Assembly (NCBI GenBank): GCA_024742355.1
Contig: JANSYM010000002.1
Location: 124,001-188,000, forward strand
Source: Hyphomonadaceae bacterium
GTDB taxonomy: Bacteria > Pseudomonadota > Alphaproteobacteria > Caulobacterales > Hyphomonadaceae
Direction of reading: 5' to 3'
DNA length: 64,000 bases
The number at the start of each line of letters is the position of its first letter. The first letter of the stretch is position 1. The notes below the pieces were generated by a model. That model was not told the origin of the DNA. It made no database searches and saw only the letters and a list, made by a program, of their open reading frames with translations. Of the stretch, positions 44,189-51,608 are shown in pieces. Both the position numbers and the translations under genes were made by a program.

Positions 44189-45568
44189 CTAACTTAAGTT
44201 ATTTTCCGTATTGTCCAAAGGCTGTAATTCAGTCCTAGGCCATACCGCCTGTACAATGGCCCCGTGGCGAGGTGCCGCGCGGTTGCGTGTCGCAATCCGG
44301 CCACCGGTCCGTTCAATCAGCGTCTTCGCAATAAAGAAGCCAAGTCCCATATCGCCGCCGCCAAGATGCGCCTCACCACGCTGGGAAACATAAGGTTCGC
44401 CAAGCTTTGGCATCACTTCCGAGGCAAAGCCAGGGCCATCATCGCGGATGGTGACGATAAACTGATGTTGGGTCCAATTGGCAGAGACACGCACTTCTGA
44501 ATCGGCGAAACTCACCGCATTCTCGATAAACGCACCGAGGGCGTGGAGCACCTCCGGGCTGCGACGAATGATCGGGACCTTGGCTTCACCATCTTCCATA
44601 GCTTCATAGGTCACGCGGACGGCTACGCCGAGCCCTTTGTGCGGCGCGGCGGCCTCTTCGACCAGAGCGCTCATCGGCATGCGGGCATGAACCATGTCAT
44701 CGGCTTCGCGGGCGCGGCCCAGACGTTGCAGAATATCCCGGCAACGTTCGGCCTGCTCGGCCAGCAAGGTCGCATCCTCGAAGTGCGGACTGTCATCCGG
44801 CAGCATGGTCTGCAACTCTTTCGACACGAGGTGAATGGTCGCCAGGGGTGTCCCGAGCTCATGTGCCGTCATTGCCGACATGGCGCCAAGGGCCGACAAG
44901 CGCTGCTCGCGTGACATCACAACAGCGGCGGCGTCCAGCGCCCGAACCATTTTGGCTTCATCCTCATTCACCCGCTGTGCCGACAAGGCGAAGAAAATAA
45001 TGCCGATACAAAGCGCTGCGAAATGTCCGCCTTCAAACAAGGGCGGCAAGGTCAGTGCAGTGTCACCCTGCCACGGCAAGTCATAGGCAAAGAATGGCAT
45101 CAAACCCGCCAGCGCGATCGCGAAGACGGAAATCATAGCTGTATATCTCCCACGCAAGCTGGAAGCAGCAACAGTGACCGGCGCAATCAGGAAGAGCAGG
45201 AACGGGTTCGACAACCCGCCCGTCAGACTAATCAGGAGTGCCAGCTGGAGCACATCAAAAGCCAGCTGCATCGCCGCTTCCCACCCGCGCAGCAATTGCG
45301 GGCCAACAGCAGCAAATGACAGGAACACGTTCAACCAGGCAGAGGCCGCGATAACGGCCAGGCACATGGCCAGCGGCAATTCGAACTCCAAGCCAAAATA
45401 GACAAACAGAACCGCAAATGTCTGACCCGCAACTGCCAGCCAGCGCAGGGTCATCAATGTCCCAAGCCGTGTCCGGCCCTGGGCAGCGCCGACATTGCTG
45501 AGGCCTTCAGGCAGAAGGCTTATCAGGCCTTCATCCATCCCGGCGCGTGAGTCATTCAGGTCTTCCAA
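44189..45568 (-). CDS. regB: RegB/ActS/PrrB-type redox sensor histidine kinase
   Basis: Six membrane segments precede a HisKA/HATPase kinase. The quinone-binding motif G-G-L-S-N-P-F is at residues 117-123, the phospho-histidine H236 in A-H-E-L-G-T-P-L-A-T-I, and the redox cysteine C276 in E-R-C-R-D-I-L. That is 40 residues after the histidine, the same spacing as His225/Cys265 of Rhodobacter RegB. TTG 45568 is chosen because AGGAGA sits six bases upstream, giving 459 aa. ATG 45538 is an alternative with no ribosome site. It is divergent from the SCO gene. Confidence 0.93.
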   Translation of the reverse strand: MEDLNDSRAGMDEGLISLLPEGLSNVGAAQGRTRLGTLMTLRWLAVAGQTFAVLFVYFGLEFELPLAMCLAVIAASAWLNVFLSFAAVGPQLLRGWEAAMQLAFDVLQLALLISLTGGLSNPFLLFLIAPVTVAASSLRGRYTAMISVFAIALAGLMPFFAYDLPWQGDTALTLPPLFEGGHFAALCIGIIFFALSAQRVNEDEAKMVRALDAAAVVMSREQRLSALGAMSAMTAHELGTPLATIHLVSKELQTMLPDDSPHFEDATLLAEQAERCRDILQRLGRAREADDMVHARMPMSALVEEAAAPHKGLGVAVRVTYEAMEDGEAKVPIIRRSPEVLHALGAFIENAVSFADSEVRVSANWTQHQFIVTIRDDGPGFASEVMPKLGEPYVSQRGEAHLGGGDMGLGFFIAKTLIERTGGRIATRNRAAPRHGAIVQAVWPRTELQPLDNTENNLS

Positions 45569-45634
45569 TTCCGCTCTCCTGCTGCGGCAACAGGGCCCCT
45601 TATCATACTCTGAGATCGTGCGCATATCGCGAGG

Positions 45635-46249
45635 ATGAAACTCGTTCAATCTCTCTCTGTCAGCCTCGCAGGCCTCGCACTCGCCGCCTGCGGCCAATCA
45701 TCGACCAATCCCAGCGCTGGCGGCGCTCAGGCCGGGTGCATGACACGGGCCTATGATACGATCGGCGGACCGATCAGCCTGGTCTCCCATACCGGCGAAC
45801 GGGTGACCGAAGAAAACTTCAAAGGCGCCCCGACGCTGGTCTATTTCGGCTTCACCTATTGCCCGGATTTTTGTCCTTCGACACTGATTGCGCTCAAGAA
45901 TGCGTATGCGCGACTGCCAGACGGCGTTGCGCCGCCGCAAACCCTGTTGATCACCATCGATCCAGAACGCGACACGCCGGAAGCGCTTTCAGATTATGTG
46001 ACGACCGCTGCATTTCCAGAGAACCTGATCGGTCTTACCGGCACGGAGGAAGAAGTCGCAGCTGCGGCCGACGCCTTTATTGTCCAGTATGAGCGGATCG
46101 AGACACCCGACAGTCTCGCCGAATACACGATGGATCACACATTGCTCTTGTACCTGATGGACGAGAACTGGGAGCTGAAGACCTTCTTTTCAGAAGTCGA
46201 ATCAGATCCGGATCATGTCGCCCAGTGCCTGGCGCAACATATCGGCTAG
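45635..46249 (+). CDS. SCO1/SenC family copper chaperone lipoprotein
   Basis: The 204-residue protein has a lipoprotein signal with lipobox L-A-A-C (Cys19). Its thioredoxin-like SCO domain has C76-P-D-F-C80 and H168 in M-D-H-T-L-L-L-Y for copper binding. It should help metallate cytochrome c oxidase subunit II from the periplasmic face. Divergent placement beside regB matches the regB-senC-regA association known in Rhodobacter. The stop interlocks with that of the LuxR-type gene (CTAG). Confidence 0.94.
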   Translation: MKLVQSLSVSLAGLALAACGQSSTNPSAGGAQAGCMTRAYDTIGGPISLVSHTGERVTEENFKGAPTLVYFGFTYCPDFCPSTLIALKNAYARLPDGVAPPQTLLITIDPERDTPEALSDYVTTAAFPENLIGLTGTEEEVAAAADAFIVQYERIETPDSLAEYTMDHTLLLYLMDENWELKTFFSEVESDPDHVAQCLAQHIG

Positions 46250-46581
46250 GCCGCATCCTCGAATTCACGTTCTTCGACGCGTGTTCCAGCGAGGTATGAG
46301 CAGATGATGGCAGCGGCTGCGGCCGCCGAGTTCACACCGAGTTTGACATAGGCGCGCCGACGGAACGTGTCCGCTGTGGCCGGGGATACCCCCATTTTCT
46401 CGGCAATTTCCTGTTTCGTGAATCCGCCTGCAACGTGCATCAGGATCTCAACCTCGCGGCCAGACAGGCCAAAATGCGCCCGCGCCTGCTCACAATTCCG
46501 GTGAGAAAAGAGGGCAAAATTGCCTACGCGGAAGAAGTTTTCCTTCCGGGATGCAGGATTGGATGGATCAATATACGTCAT
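46246..46581 (-). CDS. LuxR/GerE-type helix-turn-helix regulator
   Basis: The 111-residue protein is little more than a GerE DNA-binding domain (about 38-95): L-S-G-R-E-V-E-I-L-M-H-V-A-G-G, T-K-Q-E-I-A-E-K-M-G-V-S-P-A-T-A and F-R-R-R-A-Y-V-K-L-G-V. A 35-residue N-terminus has no recognisable sensor domain. The signal and targets are unknown. A 9-bp direct repeat with 10-bp period lies about 60 bp upstream of its start and could be an operator. Confidence 0.85.
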   Translation of the reverse strand: MTYIDPSNPASRKENFFRVGNFALFSHRNCEQARAHFGLSGREVEILMHVAGGFTKQEIAEKMGVSPATADTFRRRAYVKLGVNSAAAAAAIICSYLAGTRVEEREFEDAA

Positions 46582-46633
46582 GCGCGGCGGGATACGGCGT
46601 TAACCCTGTAAGACAAGCTGCTTGAACAGTATT

Positions 46634-46652
46634 TGACTGCAAATGACTGCAA
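46634..46652. repeat. Tandem 9-bp direct repeat, possible operator
   Basis: TGACTGCAA occurs at 46634-46642 and again at 46644-46652, a 10-bp (one helical turn) period, inside the 163-bp gap upstream of the LuxR-type gene. Confidence 0.5.
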
Positions 46653-46744
46653 TTGTCCCCGGAATTGGTGACGTAGATTTTTAATAATCGCCAATCTCGG
46701 ATGGCTTCACAAAAATGACATAACGGTAACGTTCGGCAGACGAA

Positions 46745-47611
46745 TCAAGCGGTCTGGGCCGCAATCGTTGTATTCGATCGCTGCTTGAATCGCCCGAACC
46801 AGCCTGCTGAAAAATAGGTTCCCGACAGCGTCTCCAGGCGTGCGCCTGTCCCGCACTTGAATCGCCTCAGACCATCTGACAGATCGGCGCGGCCGAGATC
46901 GAGCTGCCGGACACCGCGCCGCTGCAGATCGATCATGATCGACCAGAGCAAGAGATTGTGCGCGCATAAGCTGCGTCCGTTCGGCGTTGTGACGCCAGCC
47001 TGATAGGTCGCCATCAAACCATGCTTGAGCACCAGCATCGCGGCGACGGGTGCCTGTTCCAGCATCGCAGTATACAGGCGTGCCTGCCGTGGATTTGCCG
47101 CTGCAAAGGCGAGCAAAAACCCAGTCGGATAGCTCCGATACTTACGCGCGCGCTGCTGCGCCTGCTCAGCATCAAGGAACCATCGATGCCGCTTCAGGTC
47201 GAGCGGCTGATTACGTACGACCAGCGAACTGTTCTGGCTCTTATTCAGTTGGTTGCGCCATTTCTGATGCAGCGATGCTCGCATCGCCTCCGGAACATTC
47301 AGATCGACAATCGCCAGTTCGGAGCCTGACATGATCTTCAAACCGTGACCTGAACCACCTTCAGACGCATTGATCACCATCGGTCCTCGAATCAATTGCC
47401 GGAGCTTCGCGATAAATGCAGTCTCACTGGCACCTGGGCTCAATACGGGGCCGCGGGAGACCAGGCTGAACGTCCCGAGAATCGGAAAGTTCCGCGATTG
47501 CACCAGGCAAGTTCCGGCCTCCGACTCAATCCGCTGAACAGGGAGTTCCAGTTTTTTGCAGGTGCGTTCAAACGCCTCTGATTGCGTCAATGGCAGGGTC
47601 AATTCACTCAT
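46745..47611 (-). CDS. FemAB/GNAT-like acyltransferase
   Basis: The 288-residue protein resembles the FemAB-like (BioF2-type) GNAT family. It has R-A-S-L-H-Q-K-W-R-N-Q-L-N-K-S near the middle, R-K-Y-R-S-Y-P-T-G-F, A-A-M-L-V-L-K-H-G, A-T-Y-Q-A-G and a C-terminal D-L-G-R-A-D-L-S-D-G-L-R-R-F-K-C-G-T-G-A. Such enzymes transfer amino-acyl or acyl groups, often to envelope molecules. ATG 47611 is favoured; codons from 47749 look non-native. It is divergent from phaZ with a 175-bp gap. Confidence 0.72.
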   Translation of the reverse strand: MSELTLPLTQSEAFERTCKKLELPVQRIESEAGTCLVQSRNFPILGTFSLVSRGPVLSPGASETAFIAKLRQLIRGPMVINASEGGSGHGLKIMSGSELAIVDLNVPEAMRASLHQKWRNQLNKSQNSSLVVRNQPLDLKRHRWFLDAEQAQQRARKYRSYPTGFLLAFAAANPRQARLYTAMLEQAPVAAMLVLKHGLMATYQAGVTTPNGRSLCAHNLLLWSIMIDLQRRGVRQLDLGRADLSDGLRRFKCGTGARLETLSGTYFSAGWFGRFKQRSNTTIAAQTA

Positions 47612-47786
47612 CCAATAAACCTGCGGTTGTAACGCTTCACAATTGGTTAAGCTCTTTAGCAGCTCAATAAGGCTCTGAAGTCTCAGACGAATCTTGCGTC
47701 GCGATTGCACCTGATGCGGGAGTTGGATTGGCTTTACCGATGCAGCCATCTATGCTGCACCGCACCAAAGACGGGAACAGATCTGT

Positions 47787-49022
47787 ATGTTGTACACGCT
47801 GGTAGAGATGAATCGCGCGGCCATGGCGCCGATGCGCCTGCTGGCCAAGGGTACGATGCAGGCCCTGGAACACCCACTCAATCCGTTCACCCATACCGCC
47901 TTTGGCCGGGCCACTCATGCCGCCAGCAGCGTCTTCGAACGCGCCACGCGCTATTATGGCAAACCGGAATGGCAGATCCCGAGCACTGAGATTGATGGCC
48001 GCACTTGCGCCGTGACCCCAGTTACCACCTGGTCGACCAATTGGTGCAATCTCGTCCATTTCCAGACCGAGGGGGCGCCGGAAGGACGTCCGCGCTTGCT
48101 GATCTGCGCGCCGCTGTCCGGACACTTTGCGACTCTGCTGCGCGGCACGGTTGAGGCCTTCCTGCCGACGCATGAGGTCTACATCACCGACTGGACGGAC
48201 GCGAAAATGGCGCCGGTCTGGTATGGCCGCTTTGATCTCGACGATTATATCGATCATGTGCGTTGGTCGCTGCAGCATATTGGTGGCGGCGCGCATGTTG
48301 TCGCGGTCTGCCAGCCTGGACCCGCCGTCTTGGCTGCGATCTCAATAATGTCCGAGGATGGTGATCCCGCCCTGCCCTCGACCATGACCTTCATGGGCTC
48401 GCCCATTGATGCACGCAAATCACCGACTGTTCCGAATCTCCTCGCCGAAGAGCGCAGTTTCGACTGGTTCAAGGAAAAGATGATCTACACCGTGCCCGGG
48501 CCATGGCCTGGCATGATGCGGCGCGTCTATCCGGGCTTTGTGCAGCTCACCAGTTTCATGCACATGAACTGGGACCGGCATGTCGATGCGCAGGCCCGCT
48601 TCTTTGACCACCTGGTCGAAGGCGACGAAGACAGCGCTGAGAAACACCGAGCTTTCTATGACGAATATCTCGCTGTGCTGGATCTGACCGAAGAGTTTTA
48701 TCTGCAGACCATTCGCCGCGTCTTCCGCGAGCATTTACTGGCGCGCGGCAAGTTCAAGTATCGCGGCGAACGGCGCATCAAGCCGGGCAAGATCAAGTCC
48801 GTCGGATTGATGACCGTGGAAGGCGAGAAAGACGATATTTCCGGCATCGGACAAACTCAGGCGGCCCACGATCTCTGCACCGGCATTCCGGACAAGATGC
48901 AGACCGATTATGTTCAGCCGGGTGTTGGCCATTATGGCGTCTTCAATGGCCACCGGTTCGAAGCCGAGATCGTCCCACGCATCAACGCGTTTCAGACGAA
49001 AATGGACAAGCGCAAACGCTAA
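47787..49022 (+). CDS. phaZ: Intracellular polyhydroxyalkanoate depolymerase
   Basis: The 411-residue protein has the intracellular PHB depolymerase pattern: a hydrophobic N-terminal region, P-L-S-G-H-F-A-T-L-L-R-G-T, Y-I-T-D-W and the catalytic Cys175 in V-C-Q-P-G-P-A. F-M-G-S-P-I-D-A-R-x-x-P-T and the late G-V-G-H-Y-G-V-F-N-G histidine motif follow. It releases 3-hydroxybutyrate from storage granules. No PHB synthase lies in the window. Its stop interlocks with the permease stop (CTAA). Confidence 0.94.
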   Translation: MLYTLVEMNRAAMAPMRLLAKGTMQALEHPLNPFTHTAFGRATHAASSVFERATRYYGKPEWQIPSTEIDGRTCAVTPVTTWSTNWCNLVHFQTEGAPEGRPRLLICAPLSGHFATLLRGTVEAFLPTHEVYITDWTDAKMAPVWYGRFDLDDYIDHVRWSLQHIGGGAHVVAVCQPGPAVLAAISIMSEDGDPALPSTMTFMGSPIDARKSPTVPNLLAEERSFDWFKEKMIYTVPGPWPGMMRRVYPGFVQLTSFMHMNWDRHVDAQARFFDHLVEGDEDSAEKHRAFYDEYLAVLDLTEEFYLQTIRRVFREHLLARGKFKYRGERRIKPGKIKSVGLMTVEGEKDDISGIGQTQAAHDLCTGIPDKMQTDYVQPGVGHYGVFNGHRFEAEIVPRINAFQTKMDKRKR

Positions 49023-50344
49023 TTGGCTTGGGCACCGCGTGCGCGGGTCAGCAGGTAAATCACAATTCCGATCAGGATCAGCGCAGCGCTAACGGCGACC
49101 TCCTGTGGCCGCTCAATTGCGACGTAGAGGAGCGTCCAGCTGCACACGATGAGAAACACGATCGGCACAATCGGAAACAAGGGCACGCGGAATGGGCGTG
49201 GCAGCTCCGGCTGACGCACCCGCAGGACGAACAGACCTGCCACGGCGAGCAAGCTGTTCAATGCCAATGTAAAGCCTGCAAAGACCAGCACCTGGTCGAA
49301 GGTTGCTGTCAGCACAAAGAGCAGCGCCAATCCTGACTGAACCATGACGGCGGTCGTCGGCATGCCGTCCTCATTGGACCGTGCCAGAAAACCAAACGCG
49401 CGAATATCTTGCCCGACCATTTGTAGGACACGCGGCCCCGCTATTGTCATCGCCGAGACCGTCGAGACCAGCAGCACGCCGAGCACCGCGCCGGTGAACA
49501 CCGCCCCTGTCTGGCCGAACACATGGCGCGCGGCAATCACACCAACTTCGACTTCGCCGACCATCTTCTCCATTGGCGTGGTCAGCAGAAAGACCGCATT
49601 GAGCAATACGTAGAGCAGCATGACACCAAACGCGCCGACGAACAGCACGCGCGGCAAGCTCGTCTGGGGATGTTCCAATTCCTCGGTGAGATAGGTGGCA
49701 ACGTTCCAACCGGTATAGGCATAGCTGACATAGATCAGCGACACAGCGAATGCGCCAGATGTCAAAGCGTCCATGTCGCCTGCTCGCGGCAACAGGCTGA
49801 CCGGTTGATAGTCTGCCACCAGGATCAATCCGGCCAGGCTTATGCCGATAATGACGGCGACTTTGATCAGCGTGAACAGACTCTGAAATGCGCCGCTTGT
49901 GTCGCGTCGGCGCGTGTGTATGAGGGTCAGGATGATGATCAGAGCGACCGCCAACCCGCGCTCGGTCCAGACCCGCGACGCTTCGGGCGCCTCAGGCATT
50001 AGAGACGAGGTCGTGTACGCCCCGAATGTCATCGCCGCGAGCGCAACGGGGGCTGAGAACCCGATCGTCGATGAGACCCAACCCGACACGAACCCGGCCG
50101 CCGGATGATAGATCTTGCCGAGGAAATTGTACTCACCGCCCGAACGCGGCAGAGCAGCGCCGAGCTCAGCGTAGGACAGCGCTCCGCAAATCGCCACGAT
50201 ACCGCCAACGACCCACAACATGATCAGGGCGAATCCGCTTTGCAATGTCACCAGCTGAAATCCAAGGCTGGTGAACACGCCGGTGCCGACCATGTTGGCA
50301 ATGACGATGGCGAGGGCCGTTCGGGGAGAGAAGAAACGCTTCAC
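49019..50344 (-). CDS. APC superfamily amino acid permease
   Basis: The 441-residue protein is very hydrophobic, with about 12 membrane segments. The APC signature sits near the start: I-V-I-A-N-M-V-G-T-G-V-F-T in helix 1 and G-A-L-S-Y-A-E-L-G-A-A-L-P-R-S-G-G-E-Y after helix 2. L-P-R-P-F-R-V-P-L-F-P occurs near the C-terminus. Amino-acid or polyamine uptake or exchange is expected; the substrate is unknown. The start is GTG 50344. Confidence 0.9.
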   Translation of the reverse strand: MKRFFSPRTALAIVIANMVGTGVFTSLGFQLVTLQSGFALIMLWVVGGIVAICGALSYAELGAALPRSGGEYNFLGKIYHPAAGFVSGWVSSTIGFSAPVALAAMTFGAYTTSSLMPEAPEASRVWTERGLAVALIIILTLIHTRRRDTSGAFQSLFTLIKVAVIIGISLAGLILVADYQPVSLLPRAGDMDALTSGAFAVSLIYVSYAYTGWNVATYLTEELEHPQTSLPRVLFVGAFGVMLLYVLLNAVFLLTTPMEKMVGEVEVGVIAARHVFGQTGAVFTGAVLGVLLVSTVSAMTIAGPRVLQMVGQDIRAFGFLARSNEDGMPTTAVMVQSGLALLFVLTATFDQVLVFAGFTLALNSLLAVAGLFVLRVRQPELPRPFRVPLFPIVPIVFLIVCSWTLLYVAIERPQEVAVSAALILIGIVIYLLTRARGAQAN

Positions 50345-50531
50345 GCCCGAGGCTTAGCGAGCGAATGCTGCGCCTGTCCAGAGCTAACGTGGCGCGATTC
50401 CCACGACGCACACCATTGGGCGCGATAGCGCTGAGTATGCGACACCCCGACAATGTTTCTGAGACGAATTTTCCTATTCTGATGACATGAGCTAAGTTTG
50501 GGATCTCGTAGAGTATGGGAGCGGATTACCA

Positions 50532-51539
50532 GTGCACGGCACCGTCAATGCATCCAGAACGATCATTCCGGCATCTCATATGTTTACTGGCAGCGGGCCG
50601 CGTTCTTTCATGCGGGAGAAGTCGTCCTCGATGTACGATATGACTCCTCTGGAATCGCCGAACAATTCCGGGATCTACAGAACAAGAAACTGGTTTGTCG
50701 ATCGGTTCTTTTTTGCCGAGACTCGAAATGATGCGGTCACCGTCGGACGCACGAAAGCCCAAGCAGAAACCGGCGCGGGACTGGTATTTCTGCATCGCTA
50801 TCTGTATGGCCGCGTGCGGGGTGTGATGGGCGACGTCAACATTGATCGCGATCCGGGACAAATGTATCTCATGGATCAGGAGCAAAGGGTTGATTGCATC
50901 CAGTTCCCAATCACTTCGCAGGGCGTCTTCATACCGAAAGACCTCATTGGGTACGATCCGGATCGGCATCCGGCCTTCGTTCGGTTTGCCGATAATAAAA
51001 CGGTGAACGCCTTGCTTTACCGGGCGTTTGATCAGGTGATCGAGGACATGCGGAGCCACTGCATTGTCGATTGGCGCGCGCTCGACCAATTGATTGCGAG
51101 CCTGCGATACGCGCTCGGCACCGATGACCGCGATGGCGATGTCCGCCGCCAGGCGCGGGATGCGATGGCGGATCTGATCCGTGAACATGTCGAACGCAAT
51201 CTCGATCAAGCGGATTTATCATCGACAAGCATCTTGAAGACGTTTGGCTTGTCACGCGCATCTCTGTTCCGGATATTCAATTCGGACGGCGGTGTTCGCC
51301 GCTATATCAATCAGCGTCGCTTGTTTCGCGCTGTGCTCGACATCGCCCGTTCTGAAGGCGCACGTGGTTCGATCAGCCAGGCTGCGGAGCGCTGGGGTTT
51401 TTCCTCGAACGCCAATTTCAATCGCGCTGTGCGAAACCAGTTTCATGTCTCGCCCAGCTCGCTGGTGAACCTGCCGGAACCCGACCTCAAATATCTCGGC
51501 GCCGCCGATCGTGTGCGCGCGTTCGCTCACCAGGTGTGA
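50532..51539 (+). CDS. AraC family transcriptional regulator
   Basis: The 335-residue protein has an AraC-binding-like N-domain and a C-terminal AraC DNA-binding domain. The latter shows L-S-R-A-S-L-F-R-I-F-N-S-D-G-G-V-R-R-Y-I in helix-turn-helix 1 and a final W-G-F-S-S-N-A-N-F-N-R-A-V-R-N-Q-F segment. The effector and targets are unknown. GTG 50532 has GGGAG ten bases upstream; ATG 50580 or 50610 are shorter options. It is divergent from the permease gene 187 bp away, a possible target. Confidence 0.88.
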   Translation: MHGTVNASRTIIPASHMFTGSGPRSFMREKSSSMYDMTPLESPNNSGIYRTRNWFVDRFFFAETRNDAVTVGRTKAQAETGAGLVFLHRYLYGRVRGVMGDVNIDRDPGQMYLMDQEQRVDCIQFPITSQGVFIPKDLIGYDPDRHPAFVRFADNKTVNALLYRAFDQVIEDMRSHCIVDWRALDQLIASLRYALGTDDRDGDVRRQARDAMADLIREHVERNLDQADLSSTSILKTFGLSRASLFRIFNSDGGVRRYINQRRLFRAVLDIARSEGARGSISQAAERWGFSSNANFNRAVRNQFHVSPSSLVNLPEPDLKYLGAADRVRAFAHQV

Positions 51540-51608
51540 TCGAGATCACCCCCTACCCACAGCTCCGACTCGCCGCTAATACTCATGCCTCAATAAAGGA
51601 TATGAGCC

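Noticed and set aside
51538-51549. TGATCGAGATCA inverted repeat at the AraC-type gene stop as a terminator
   Set aside because: The arms are short and no T-run follows, so it does not look like an intrinsic terminator.
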